Origin: Bacteroidia bacterium
GTDB lineage: Bacteria > Bacteroidota > Bacteroidia > J057
Reading direction: 5' to 3'
DNA: 64,000 nt
Assembly: GCA_041391665.1 (NCBI GenBank)
Contig: JAWKNO010000002.1
Coordinates: 2,418,001 to 2,482,000, forward strand
Shown here: positions 1-9,156 of the stretch, in pieces
Position numbering within the stretch: position 1 is the stretch's first letter
How the letters are laid out: each line of letters begins with the position of its first letter
Position numbers and translations under genes: made by a program
Notes under the pieces: model-generated
The model's database searches: none
The model's input: only the letters and a program-made list of their open reading frames with translations
Told to the model about the DNA's origin: nothing

Positions 1-661
1 GCGGAATCGTATTTGTATCAATTGTAGACTTATCAAAAAATCGCGGGACAACCTTCCGGACAACCATTCCCAGTATCCAGTTGAACAACAGATAGATAAC
101 CAGACAGACAACCAGTATAATGAGCATACCTTCGTATTGCCAGACCTGAAGCCCGAGGAATTGTTTTTTTGCAACTGTTGGCGTGAGATCCTTCAATACC
201 TCCGTTTCTATGACAAATACCTGGTCGTAAATAACCTGGATACTGTTTACGGTACTTTGGGAGTATAACCACCGGTTGCCATATTTTTCAACATAAATAC
301 CGGGGTATTTGTCGGGAAAGATGATATACCGCTGTTTTCCCGAAACAGAGTCTACAAAATCAGGATTATTGGGAATCAGCTCTAACTGGACAAAGTCGCC
401 TCTGGCATCAAAAATATCCTTGATTTTGACGGCAACATTCAGCCGATCTTCATCTGAAATATCATCACCAAAAACCGTCTCAGCAGCCAGTGAGCCGTTG
501 AAGGTTTCTGGTTGAAGGTAATAGAGATGCCGGGAAACTGTAGCCTGAGGAGTTTCCAGGCTATAAATAGCTTCTGTTGTATCCGTTTGGGCATGAAGGG
601 GAAGAAAAAACGCATATGGGAAAATGAAAACGAAGAATACAAGTAGCTTTAATATGTGCAT
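1..661 (-). CDS. MscS-type mechanosensitive channel, N-terminal part (cut by window edge)
   Basis: The reading frame is open from an ATG at 659-661 to the left edge, giving about 220 residues without a stop. It begins with a signal peptide ending near LHAQ. An extracytoplasmic region follows with the pattern YLQPETFNGSLAA, then IYVEKYGNRWLYS. Next comes a strongly hydrophobic segment (MLIILVVCLVIYLLFNWI). From memory, this exported N-terminal domain followed by a first membrane helix is typical of Bacteroidota MscS channels, which open under membrane tension to release osmolytes. The pore helix and cytoplasmic cage would lie beyond the window, so the family call rests on the N-terminal domain only. 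A well-formed promoter lies just upstream (692-723). Confidence 0.68.
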   Translation of the reverse strand, partial: MHILKLLVFFVFIFPYAFFLPLHAQTDTTEAIYSLETPQATVSRHLYYLQPETFNGSLAAETVFGDDISDEDRLNVAVKIKDIFDARGDFVQLELIPNNPDFVDSVSGKQRYIIFPDKYPGIYVEKYGNRWLYSQSTVNSIQVIYDQVFVIETEVLKDLTPTVAKKQFLGLQVWQYEGMLIILVVCLVIYLLFNWILGMVVRKVVPRFFDKSTIDTNTIP

Positions 662-691
662 AACTATTACGTTTTTGTGTTTTTGTTTCTG

Positions 692-723
692 CAAAATTAA
701 GAATCTCTTTACAGGATGCCCAA
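692..723 (-). promoter_or_regulatory. Bacteroidota-type promoter for the MscS gene
   Basis: Read on the minus strand there is a TTG at 723-721, a 21-base spacer, then TAATTTTG at 699-692. This is a full match to the TAnnTTTG -7 consensus of Bacteroidota primary sigma factor promoters. The ATG lies about 30 bases further on. The spacing and divergent context make this one of the better promoter calls in the window. Confidence 0.5.
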
Positions 724-730
724 TAGAAGG

Positions 731-738
731 TAGATTTG
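731..738 (+). promoter_or_regulatory. -7 box for the endonuclease I gene
   Basis: TAGATTTG matches TAnnTTTG exactly and lies about 60 bases before the start codon of the secreted nuclease. The -33 side is weak (a T-rich stretch near 707-712 instead of a clear TTG). It sits back to back with the minus-strand promoter of the channel gene. Confidence 0.4.
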
Positions 739-799
739 CACGTTATGGTATGAGTTTAATAAAAGCTCTACCTTTACCTCCTGCAAAATATTTATCCTT

Positions 800-2443
800 A
801 TGCGCAAGTACTGCCTGTTATTGATTTCTGGATTTTTTTCCGTTTCAGCCTTCTGCCAGTCTTCTCTGACCGCAAATCCTTCCAGCCTGAATGCCGGAGT
901 GGTTTATGAGAATGCCCCTGACAGTCTCCCCCTCACGTTGCGAAATATTCTCAACGATACTGTACATATCCAGGAGATACGATTTTACGATATCTACGAA
1001 AGTACACCTTTTTCTACTTCGGTGCAGCCTTTTGCACTTGCCCCCGGAGATTCTCAGACCATTTATGTCAGATTTTCGCCCATGCACAATATTAGCCACA
1101 ATACGGAAATGGTGGTTTTCACCGATGGAAACCGGGGCGATCTCTCCATTGACCTGAGGGGGCAGGGAAAATACAGCAATACTTATTACAACTCTACAGA
1201 AAACCTCAGCGAAGAGGCGCTAAAAACTGCGCTAAAAACGCGCCTGGCGCAGGGATATGTTCAGTTAAGCTACAATGCGATCCGGGATGAAATGTTTATG
1301 AATGTCGACAATAAAAAAGTAAATGGCCAGGGTGCAGCGGTAAATACACTCGAGTGTATTTACACAGGATTTAATATTACCAATTATCCAGACAGAACCA
1401 ACGCCCAACTGATGGGGTTTAACACAGAACATACCTGGCCGCAGAGTCTTTTCTCGCAAAATCTCCCCATGCGCTCTGATATGTATCATTTGTTTCCCAC
1501 CAGAGAAACGGCCAATACCCAGCGCAGCAATTTACCTTTTGGCGTAGTAACTAATATTGCATGGCAGGATGGCGGCTCAAAACGTGGAGATGGGGTATTT
1601 GAACCCCGGGACGAACATAAAGGGACTACCGCCAGGGCCATGTTTTATTTTGTCGTGCGATACCAGAACTACCTCAACTTCCTCGACAATCAGGAAGCCA
1701 TCCTGCGCCAATGGCATAAAACATTTCCCCCCACGGCCATCAACCGCCAGCGCAATGAAGATATAGCTGCCATTCAAAACAACCGAAATCCTTTCATCGA
1801 TTACCCACAGTTTGTGGACAGGATTACTTCGCTTTCAGCCAACTCAGTAGCTCCGGCAGTCACAAAACTGGAAATGACCGATTCGGAGATCGCATTTGAT
1901 ACGCTGAAGATCATGGACGATGCCGTGTATGGGTTTGTGATAGTGAATACCGGTAATCAGGCCATAAACCTCACCAACATCACTGCTGGTGATGCACGGC
2001 TGACATTTGATAATATCACCGGAGGTACAGCGACCATTCCCCCGGGAGATGCCTTCAACCTGCTGGTAAGATTAAATACAACCGCAGGTGGAACGGTCAA
2101 CACAACCATTGACTTTTCTACAAATGCCGCAGGAAATGCTTCGGTTTCTATTCCGGTTACCGCTGAAATTATTGACAATACTGCCTTGGGCGATGAGCTT
2201 ACGGCATCAGTCAGGGTTTACCCCAATCCCGCCCGGCAGGCGTTTGTCATACAAATCAATGACCAATACCGCTATTCTTCCAACTACAGAATCTTTCATC
2301 CCGGTGGGCAGATGATCGCGTCCGGAACCCTGCAATCACCCGAAACTACCGTAAATCTGGAGGGTTGGACCTCGGGCATTTATATTATTCAGGTAAATAT
2401 TGGAAATCAGTCCCTCGTACAAAGAGTTATTGTTGACCGTTGA
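800..2443 (+). CDS. secreted endonuclease I family nuclease with T9SS sorting domain
   Basis: This 547-residue exported protein has a signal peptide (about 1-20, ending AFCQ). An immunoglobulin-like choice-of-anchor domain follows (about 22-122). The endonuclease I/NucM domain is next (about 125-335), with EHTWPQ at 210-215 and MRSDMYHLFPT at 224-234, the family's active-site and metal-binding signatures. A second Ig-like segment follows (about 350-455), and then a T9SS type A tail starting at VYPNPARQAF. Family members cut single- and double-stranded DNA or RNA without sequence preference. The predicted role is extracellular nucleic acid degradation for nutrients or matrix remodelling. The start is the first ATG after the signal-peptide frame opens. 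Confidence 0.88.
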   Translation: MRKYCLLLISGFFSVSAFCQSSLTANPSSLNAGVVYENAPDSLPLTLRNILNDTVHIQEIRFYDIYESTPFSTSVQPFALAPGDSQTIYVRFSPMHNISHNTEMVVFTDGNRGDLSIDLRGQGKYSNTYYNSTENLSEEALKTALKTRLAQGYVQLSYNAIRDEMFMNVDNKKVNGQGAAVNTLECIYTGFNITNYPDRTNAQLMGFNTEHTWPQSLFSQNLPMRSDMYHLFPTRETANTQRSNLPFGVVTNIAWQDGGSKRGDGVFEPRDEHKGTTARAMFYFVVRYQNYLNFLDNQEAILRQWHKTFPPTAINRQRNEDIAAIQNNRNPFIDYPQFVDRITSLSANSVAPAVTKLEMTDSEIAFDTLKIMDDAVYGFVIVNTGNQAINLTNITAGDARLTFDNITGGTATIPPGDAFNLLVRLNTTAGGTVNTTIDFSTNAAGNASVSIPVTAEIIDNTALGDELTASVRVYPNPARQAFVIQINDQYRYSSNYRIFHPGGQMIASGTLQSPETTVNLEGWTSGIYIIQVNIGNQSLVQRVIVDR

Positions 2444-2486
2444 TAGAATCTTGAGTAATTTGCCGGTTTAAACGGAATGCTCAGAA

Positions 2487-3095
2487 ATGGCCAAACGCAA
2501 GCTTACGAGGGTTGAAAGAATCATTCTGATATCTTTTGTTTTTTCATCCCTGATCCTTATTGCCTTCTGGATTTTGGATAAGGAACCAGACAGAGATTTT
2601 TACCTTCCGGAAGGATTTCACGGATGGGTAAAGATTGAGTATAGTGTACCTGGTGCACCTGCCTTTCCCATGAAAGACGGGAATATGCAAATTGTGATAT
2701 CAGACTCCGGCTATGCCACTACTTCAGATGTACTGGTTGTCGGGTGGCGAAGAGACCGGTACTTCTGGCGAAAGCCAGATGGGACATCTTCCCAAATTCC
2801 GCCTTCTGTCACTTTGGATAACAATGAACCTGGAATATTCCTCCACGCCCATGCTTATTATTCCCGTTCTTATGAATCCCTGTTAGCATCGTTGCCGGTA
2901 GGAATAGATACAACATTTGCCGATGGAACGCACATTATCAAAGAGTCGGAATCCAAAGTAGAATATACCAAAGGAAATAAAACACTTGAATATTTCTTTG
3001 TCAGCGAAAAGGCAGAATCCATTCTGTTTAATCCCCCCCCTATAAGCGATAACGAAGCACTCGAATCCACCGAAGACCGCGAGATACCCCGTTAG
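2487..3095 (+). CDS. small membrane-anchored protein of unknown function
   Basis: The protein has 202 residues. A basic N-terminus is followed by one hydrophobic helix (about 12-30, IILISFVFSSLILIAFWIL). The rest is a soluble domain that should face the periplasm. The segment FHGWVKIEYSVPGAPAFP recalls the DUF6843 type of small exported domain, but I recognise this only by general pattern. The C-terminus is rich in Glu/Asp. It lies 43 bases after the nuclease gene and 21 bases before proline dehydrogenase, all on the same strand, so co-transcription is possible. No catalytic motif is visible. Confidence 0.6.
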   Translation: MAKRKLTRVERIILISFVFSSLILIAFWILDKEPDRDFYLPEGFHGWVKIEYSVPGAPAFPMKDGNMQIVISDSGYATTSDVLVVGWRRDRYFWRKPDGTSSQIPPSVTLDNNEPGIFLHAHAYYSRSYESLLASLPVGIDTTFADGTHIIKESESKVEYTKGNKTLEYFFVSEKAESILFNPPPISDNEALESTEDREIPR

Positions 3096-3116
3096 TAGAA
3101 TATCCATTTATCCATT

Positions 3117-4298
3117 ATGGAAAGAACCCAACAAGTACTCGATTTCAACAACACAGAGCTGGCTTTTCAGGCGAAGAGCGACCGGAGGCTCCGTCAGGAT
3201 TATCGATTGATGAAAGTGGTTGATTCTCCCTTTATTACCTGGCTTGGCCCCAGGTTGTTAAATTTTGCATTTGCGATCGGCCTTCCTGTTGAGGGAGTGG
3301 TGCGAAAAACTTTATTCCAGCTTTTTGGTGGCGGGGAGTCCATTGAAGGGACGGTAAAGCGGTCGGAAGAATTGGCGGAGTTTGGCGTAAAAACCATTCT
3401 CGATTATTCTGTGGAGGGCGGAAATACGGAAGCAGGATTTGACGCTACCGCCGAAGAAATTGCACGGACACTGATACATGGCGGAAAATATCCGCAGGTG
3501 GCTTTTTGTGCATGCAAGCTTACCGGCATGGCCCGCAACGAACTGCTGGAAAAAATTCAGCTGAAAAAACCACTAAGCGAAGCCGAAAAGAGCGAATTTC
3601 AGCGAATACAGGCAAGAGTGGAAAAACTCGCAGAAACGGCATCATTAAGTGGGACACCTCTTTTTATCGATGCAGAAGAAACGTGGTTACAGGATGTCAT
3701 TGACCAACTCGCGGAAGCGGCAATGGAAAAATACAACCGGGAAAAACCAATGGTATATACAACAGTCCAACTCTACCGGCACGACCGGCTGGCATACCTT
3801 GAAAAGCTCATTGAGCGTTCGGCAAAAAAAGGATATATATTGGGGGTAAAACTGGTGCGCGGAGCCTATCTCGAAAAAGAAACCAACCGTGCCAAAGAAA
3901 TGGGGTATCTCAATCCCATCCAGCCCAATAAAGAAGCTACCGACAGAGATTACAATGCCGCTATTCGTCTGTGTTTGGAGGCCGTGTCACATGTAGCTTT
4001 TTGTGCCGGAAGCCATAATGAAGCCAGCAGCCTTTTGCTTGCAGAGTTAATGGATAAAAAAGGGGTCGCCCATACCCATCCACATGTTTGGTTTGCACAA
4101 TTGCTGGGAATGTCTGATCATATTTCCTTTAACCTTGCTGCCGCGGGGTATAATGTTGCCAAATATCTTCCTTATGGTCCGGTAAAAGCTGTTATGCCCT
4201 ATCTGATACGGAGAGCGGAAGAAAATACATCCATACAGGGTCAGGCAAGCAGAGAGGTCGAATTGCTGGCCAGAGAAGTAAGACGAAGGAAATTATAA
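3117..4298 (+). CDS. proline dehydrogenase (monofunctional)
   Basis: This FAD-dependent enzyme of 393 residues oxidises L-proline to 1-pyrroline-5-carboxylate, the first step of proline catabolism, and passes electrons to the membrane quinone pool. It has the length and layout of the Bacteroidota ProDH family (a single catalytic TIM barrel, no P5C dehydrogenase fusion). Visible signatures are YSVEGGNTEAGFD near residues 98-109, a TVQLYRHDR strand, LGVKLVRGAYLEKE near 243-256, and CAGSHNE. The C-terminal REVELLAREVRRRK helix is also characteristic. No P5C dehydrogenase gene lies nearby, so the second step must be encoded elsewhere. Confidence 0.9.
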   Translation: MERTQQVLDFNNTELAFQAKSDRRLRQDYRLMKVVDSPFITWLGPRLLNFAFAIGLPVEGVVRKTLFQLFGGGESIEGTVKRSEELAEFGVKTILDYSVEGGNTEAGFDATAEEIARTLIHGGKYPQVAFCACKLTGMARNELLEKIQLKKPLSEAEKSEFQRIQARVEKLAETASLSGTPLFIDAEETWLQDVIDQLAEAAMEKYNREKPMVYTTVQLYRHDRLAYLEKLIERSAKKGYILGVKLVRGAYLEKETNRAKEMGYLNPIQPNKEATDRDYNAAIRLCLEAVSHVAFCAGSHNEASSLLLAELMDKKGVAHTHPHVWFAQLLGMSDHISFNLAAAGYNVAKYLPYGPVKAVMPYLIRRAEENTSIQGQASREVELLAREVRRRKL

Positions 4299-4426
4299 CC
4301 TGTCAGTACAGGATATTAAGTATAATAATATTTCTTACTTTAATGCTTTCCTATGTATTAAGTTACGTAGGGAGTAGCGTTTTATTCGAGAATTCCCAAC
4401 TATTGCTATCACTAATTCTAACCAAA

Positions 4427-5950
4427 ATGAAGTCATTACTACTATTTTTTTTTAGCATACTTATGGCGACAACCTATGCTCAGTCAGGCGGGACGGGTAT
4501 ATTTGAAACTTCGGTAGATATTGGAAATCCGAAGCTAAAAGGCTCCTCTTCCTATGATGCGTCAACGCAGACCTATACGCTGAAGGGTGCCGGGTATAAT
4601 ATCTGGTTTGAGCGCGACGAGTTTCATTATTTATACAACAAAATCAAAGGAGATTTTATCCTGACCGCCAATTTTGAATTTGTAGGTGCCGGGACAGATG
4701 CTCACCGAAAAATCGGGTGGATGGTTCGCGCTAATACAGACGAAAAAGCCTCACACTTCAGCGCTGTAGCCCACGGTGATGGCCTGATGGTCGCACAATG
4801 GCGCGTGCTACGAGGCGCTTTTATGCGAGATCCGGAAGACGAAATCTTTGCCAAAAAGAGCAATTACCAGATTATTCAGGTGGAGCGTGTGGGTAAAAAA
4901 TTTATTATGCGGGCTGCACACGTGGGCGAACCCCTTCAAATGATCGGTGAGCACGTGATGGAAAATCTGCAGGAGGAAGTACTCGCCGGCCTGTTTATCT
5001 GTTCACATAATGCTGATGTCGTCGAAGAAGCCCGTGTATGGAATGTACGTATAGACAAACCCGTAGCCGAAACCTACAATCCCGGCAAAGAAGGCTGGCT
5101 GGGCTGCCGGATGGAAACGATGAATGTATTTGATGGAAAAAGAAAAGTCATATATGAAAAGAATGGCCGGTTTGAAGCGCCCAACTGGATGCCCGACGGC
5201 AAAAAGCTGCTTTTCAATATGGACGGTTCTCTGTACAAAATACCTGTGGAAGGCGGGGAAATAGAAAAACTGAATACCGGGGATATTGCCCGCAACAACA
5301 ACGACCATGGCATATCCTTCAACGGAAAACTATTGGCGATCAGCAGCCATCGCGATGGATTACCCGGTGGTGGTTCTACTGTATATGTCCTTCCCCTCGA
5401 AGGCGGTACGCCTCAGATGGTTACCGAAAATACCCCTTCGTACTTCCACGGATGGGCACCCAACAATAAAGAAGTAGTATATGTCGCGCAGCGGAATGGC
5501 GGCACAGTTTACAATGTGTATAAAAATACCATTGACGGAAAAAATGAAGTCGCACTGACAGACAATAAAAAAGGCGAGCATGTGGATGGCTGCGAATATT
5601 CTCCTGACGGGAAATATGTGTATTTCAACGCCAGCTATACCGGCACAATGCAACTGTGGCGGATGAAACCTGACGGTTCGGAAAAAGAGCAGGTTACCTT
5701 TGACGAGTACAACAACTGGTTTCCACATATTTCTCCGGATGGCAAATGGATCGCATTTATTTCTTTCGGGCTGGATGTTGCCCCCAACGATCACCCATCG
5801 TACAAGCGGGTAATGCTCAGGCTCATGCCTGCCAGCGGCGGCGCACCCAAAACGATTGCCTACCTTTATGGCGGACAAGGAACCATCAATGTACCTTCCT
5901 GGTCGCCGGACAGCAAACATATTTCGTTTGTCAGCAATTCCGGGAAATAA
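4427..5950 (+). CDS. exported PD40/TolB-like beta-propeller protein with concanavalin-like N-domain
   Basis: I place the start at the ATG at 4427. It begins a clean signal peptide (MKSLLLFFFSILMATTYAQS), while an upstream in-frame start at 4343 would bury it. The mature protein has a DUF1349-like lectin/concanavalin-type domain (about 25-220), then WD40-like PD40 repeats with the recurring pattern PDGKKLLFN, PDGKYVYFN, PDGKWIAFIS and PDSKHISFVS. Such proteins are often annotated as TolB-like or biopolymer transporter proteins, but here no Tol partners are present. An extracytoplasmic ligand-binding or hydrolase-associated role is more likely. The stop is one base from the start of the polysaccharide deacetylase gene, so the two are probably one transcription unit. 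Confidence 0.75.
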   Translation: MKSLLLFFFSILMATTYAQSGGTGIFETSVDIGNPKLKGSSSYDASTQTYTLKGAGYNIWFERDEFHYLYNKIKGDFILTANFEFVGAGTDAHRKIGWMVRANTDEKASHFSAVAHGDGLMVAQWRVLRGAFMRDPEDEIFAKKSNYQIIQVERVGKKFIMRAAHVGEPLQMIGEHVMENLQEEVLAGLFICSHNADVVEEARVWNVRIDKPVAETYNPGKEGWLGCRMETMNVFDGKRKVIYEKNGRFEAPNWMPDGKKLLFNMDGSLYKIPVEGGEIEKLNTGDIARNNNDHGISFNGKLLAISSHRDGLPGGGSTVYVLPLEGGTPQMVTENTPSYFHGWAPNNKEVVYVAQRNGGTVYNVYKNTIDGKNEVALTDNKKGEHVDGCEYSPDGKYVYFNASYTGTMQLWRMKPDGSEKEQVTFDEYNNWFPHISPDGKWIAFISFGLDVAPNDHPSYKRVMLRLMPASGGAPKTIAYLYGGQGTINVPSWSPDSKHISFVSNSGK

Positions 5951-5951
5951 T

Positions 5952-6770
5952 ATGGCTTTAAGATATCTTTGTTTGTATTGCTGCGGCCTTCTGCTTTGGA
6001 GCAGTTGTAGTCCCGGGCAGGAGCCGCAGACAGACAAAATTGCAGTGTTGACATTTGACGATGCCGTAAAATCTCATCGGACATTTGTCGCTCCGTTTCT
6101 GAAAGAGATGGGCTTTGGTGCCACATTTTTCGTGACTCACAAATGGATGGAAGACACGGTTCATTTTATGAACTGGAAAGATATTGCCGAAATCAAACAG
6201 ATGGGGTTTGAGATTGGCAATCATACCTGGACTCATGACAATTTTGGCAAGCCCGAAAATGCAACCCGTCTGGCAGAAGAACTTTTACAGGTGGAAGCAG
6301 AATTGAAGAAAGCAGGAGTTCCGCCCTCTGTGAGCTTCGCCTATACCGGCAATTTTTTCGGACCGGAGGCGTGGCAAACACTGCAGGAGCAGGGATTTCA
6401 GTTTGCCCGAAGAGGCATGCAACCCGAAAAACCATATGGAGAAATCCAGCCCGGGCCATTATACGATCCCCAGGTACATCATCCCCTGCTCATACCCACT
6501 TCAGGTGATGCTTATCCATCGTGGAATCTCGCACATTTTAAAAAGGTCGTGGATCGCGCGGAAAAAGGAAAGATCGTCATACTTCAGTTTCACGGCGTGC
6601 CAGACTCCGCGCATTTGCATGTACATACACCACTCGATAGCTTTAAGGTATATATGAATTACTTGAAGACAGAAGGATTTAAGGTTATAGCTATGCAAGA
6701 CCTGGCGGCGTATTTACCTTCGACCTTACCTGCAGATACCATGTTGGAGCACCGCTATTCAGGGAAATGA
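5952..6770 (+). CDS. lipoprotein polysaccharide deacetylase (NodB/CE4-like)
   Basis: This is a 272-residue protein. The chosen ATG at 5952 follows the previous stop by one base and opens a lipoprotein signal peptide with a lipobox ending in Cys19 (LLLWSSC). The NodB fold shows its metal motifs: TFDD with Asp36-Asp37, and HTWTH with His91 and His95. A late FHGV strand contains the His typical of motif 5. The family removes N- or O-acyl groups from glycans such as peptidoglycan or chitin-like polymers. Substrate cannot be told from sequence. The protein should sit on the periplasmic or outer membrane face. Its partner is the upstream PD40 protein. Confidence 0.85.
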   Translation: MALRYLCLYCCGLLLWSSCSPGQEPQTDKIAVLTFDDAVKSHRTFVAPFLKEMGFGATFFVTHKWMEDTVHFMNWKDIAEIKQMGFEIGNHTWTHDNFGKPENATRLAEELLQVEAELKKAGVPPSVSFAYTGNFFGPEAWQTLQEQGFQFARRGMQPEKPYGEIQPGPLYDPQVHHPLLIPTSGDAYPSWNLAHFKKVVDRAEKGKIVILQFHGVPDSAHLHVHTPLDSFKVYMNYLKTEGFKVIAMQDLAAYLPSTLPADTMLEHRYSGK

Positions 6771-6871
6771 TTAGCATTAGAGATTAGAAACGATTTTCAA
6801 TAGAATAGTCCATTAAGGACCGGTTTCAAGCGGTTTGCAACGGTTTCCAAAAACCAAAAACAAACCCAAAA

Positions 6872-8035
6872 CCTCTGCGAAAATCTGCGTTCCCTCTGCG
6901 AAAATCTGCGTCCCATGTCTCTTCAGTTTGTCATGGACAAGGAAACAGTTTCCAAAAACAAACCCAAAGCCTCCGCGAAAATCTGCGCTTCCTCATATGT
7001 TTGCAACTTAATGAAACTGATCTTCGATCAACATTTTTATGGTTCACGCAAAGTCCGCAAAGGAATCGCAAAGTAACGCAAAGGGTATTGTGACTTCCGC
7101 GTTACTTACTGTCTGATCTTGCAGATACGTGGTACTCTGCGGCCTCTGCGAAAATCTGCGTTCCCTCTGCGAAAATCTGCGTCCCATGTCTCTTCAGTTT
7201 GTCATGGACAAGGAAACGGTTTGCAAAAACAAACCCGACGCCTCCGCGAAAATCTGCGCTTCCTCATATGTGTGCAACTTAATGAAACTGATCTTCGATC
7301 TGAGATGATAGGGTTCACGCAAAGTCCGCAAAGGAATCGCAAAGTAACGCAAAGGGTATTGTGCCTTCAGCGTTACTTCCTGTCTGATCTTGCAGATGCG
7401 TGGTACTCTGCTTCCTCTGCGAAAATCTGCGTCCCCTCTGCGAAAATCTGCGTCCCATGTCTCTCCAGTTTGTCATGGACAAGGAAACGGTTTCCAAAAA
7501 CGAACCTAAATCCTCCGCGAAAATCTGCGCTTCCTCATATGTTTGCAACTTAATGAAACTGATCTTCGATCTGAGATGATAGGGTTCACGCAAAGTCCGC
7601 AAAGGAATCGCAAAGTAACGCAAAGGGGGTTGTGACTTCCGCGTTACTTACTGTCTGATCTTGCAGATGCGTGGTACTCTGCAGCCTCTGCGAAAAGCTG
7701 CGTTTCCTCTGCGAAAATCTGCGTCCCATGTCTCTTCAGCATGTCATGGACAAAGAAATAGTTTCCAAAAACAAACCCAAAGCCTCCGCGAAAATCTGCG
7801 CTTCCTCATATGTGTGCAACTTAATGAGACTGATCTTCGATCAACATTTTTATGGTTCACGCAGAGGACGCAAAGGAATCGCAAAGTAACGCAAAGGGTA
7901 TTGTGACTTCCGCGTTACTTACTGTCTGATCTTGCAGATACGTGGTACTCTGCTTCCTCCGCGAAAATCTGCGTTTCCTCTGCGAAAATCTGCGTCCCAT
8001 GTCTCTCCAGTTTGTCATGGACAAGGAAACGGTTT
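6872..8035 (+). repeat. array of 271-bp tandem repeats in a 1.45-kb gene-free region
   Basis: The anchor GTCATGGACAA recurs at 6930, 7201, 7472, 7743 and 8014, a period of exactly 271 bases four times. There are four full units, plus about 60 bases of a preceding unit and about 22 of a following one. Each unit holds three copies of CCTCYGCGAAAATCTGCG, a block of CGCAAAG repeats, and a 9-bp inverted repeat AAGTAACGC/GCGTTACTT (7071-7079 with 7099-7107 in unit 1) with a 19-base loop. Outside the array the motifs CGGTTTGCAACGG (near 6830) and CGGTTTGTAACGG (near 8033) frame it. Since 271 is not a multiple of three, no reading frame can run through the array. I see no gene between 6771 and 8220. 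Confidence 0.95.
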
Positions 8036-8220
8036 GTAACGGTTTCGAACGATGAGAAATCACAGAGTCCTTTGAATACCAACTTGCTGAAAAAACCTCG
8101 TTTATAGGTTTCCCTTCTCTCTTAGCGTATAATTAGCAAACCTCACATAAGCGCTGCCGCACCCACACTTGCAGGAATTCTCCTATATTTCCTATTTTCC
8201 CCTTCTCTAAAACACAAATC

Positions 8221-9147
8221 ATGAATAATCGGTATCGTACTCGCGTCATTTTTTTTATGCTGGCTTGTTTTTTCCTGATTCATTCTGTTCACGGACAGGG
8301 AGGACAAACTTGTGACACCACCTTTTCTTACACAAAAGCCAATCCTCGTTATCCTGCCGGTACGGGCCCACAGGTCTGGATAGATGAGGCTCACCACAAT
8401 TTCCATACGCTCGATGGGCGTTATTGTGGTTTTGCCAAAGTGCTGAACGCAGATGGCTATCAGTTGAATGCCAACCGTGAAGGGTTTGACAGGCTTAATC
8501 TTCGATTAAATGATATTCTTGTGATTGCCAATGCCCTCGATGCCGGCACGGTCAGCCAGGACTGGGCATTGCCCAATCGCTCTGCTTTTTCTTCTTCTGA
8601 AATCGATTCGCTTTTCAACTGGGTTTCCCATGGCGGAAGGTTATTCCTTATTGTCGATCACATGCCTTTTCCCGGTTGTGCGGGCGAACTGGCCTCTGCC
8701 TTCGGCTTTACTTTTTTTAATGGTTATGCAGAAATTGATAACCGCAAAAACTGGCCCTCACGGTTTTCCAAAACTTCCCATACATTGGCTGTGCACCCGT
8801 TGACAGAAGGGATTCCGTATGTCGCTTCCTTCACCGGATCAGCTTTCCGTATTCCGGAAGGGGCAATACCTTTGCTTTCATTTGGTAGCGATCATAATAT
8901 CATGTTTACAGAAAGAGCCGGTAACCCCAACGTGGGGGTTGTTCCGACTTTTTCTGCTGAAGGATTTTTTCAGGGAGCCATTATGCAGGTGGGAACAGGG
9001 AAAATCGCCGTTTTTGGTGAAGCAGCCATGTTTTCTGCCCAAACCATTCAAACCGCAAATGGATCCCTCCACTTCGGGCTCAATGCATCCGAAGCTCCCT
9101 ATAATGCCAATTTCCTTCTAAATATTATGGCATGGCTGGCTGAATAA
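8221..9147 (+). CDS. exported DUF4350-like protein with a GATase-like fold
   Basis: This 308-residue protein has a signal peptide (about 1-25, ending VHGQ). The body carries WIDEAHHNFHT near 55, the strand DILVIAN, then NWVSHGGRLFLIVDHMPFPG and a final VGTGKIAVFGEAAMFSAQ. This alternation of strands with a G-G-R-L-F-L-I turn resembles the DUF4350 / glutamine-amidotransferase-like Rossmann fold used by extracytoplasmic sensing or binding proteins. The catalytic Cys of true amidotransferases is not evident. The genes on both sides face it or are far away, so it appears monocistronic, starting 170 bases after the tandem repeat array. Function unknown. Confidence 0.65.
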   Translation: MNNRYRTRVIFFMLACFFLIHSVHGQGGQTCDTTFSYTKANPRYPAGTGPQVWIDEAHHNFHTLDGRYCGFAKVLNADGYQLNANREGFDRLNLRLNDILVIANALDAGTVSQDWALPNRSAFSSSEIDSLFNWVSHGGRLFLIVDHMPFPGCAGELASAFGFTFFNGYAEIDNRKNWPSRFSKTSHTLAVHPLTEGIPYVASFTGSAFRIPEGAIPLLSFGSDHNIMFTERAGNPNVGVVPTFSAEGFFQGAIMQVGTGKIAVFGEAAMFSAQTIQTANGSLHFGLNASEAPYNANFLLNIMAWLAE

Positions 9148-9156
9148 CCGTTTTCC

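Noticed and set aside
5360..6037. Minus-strand open frame of 225 codons over the PD40 protein gene
   Set aside because: It is antisense to a beta-propeller gene with repeated PDGK patterns, and no family resemblance is seen.
7119..7906. Open frames of 66-144 codons inside the tandem repeat array, on both strands
   Set aside because: They are low-complexity products of the repeated GCGAAAATCTGCG words. The 271-base period shifts the frame at every unit, and no start signal or protein family fits.
6872..8035. CRISPR array
   Set aside because: The repeats are head to tail with no unique spacers, the unit is 271 bases, and no cas gene is near.
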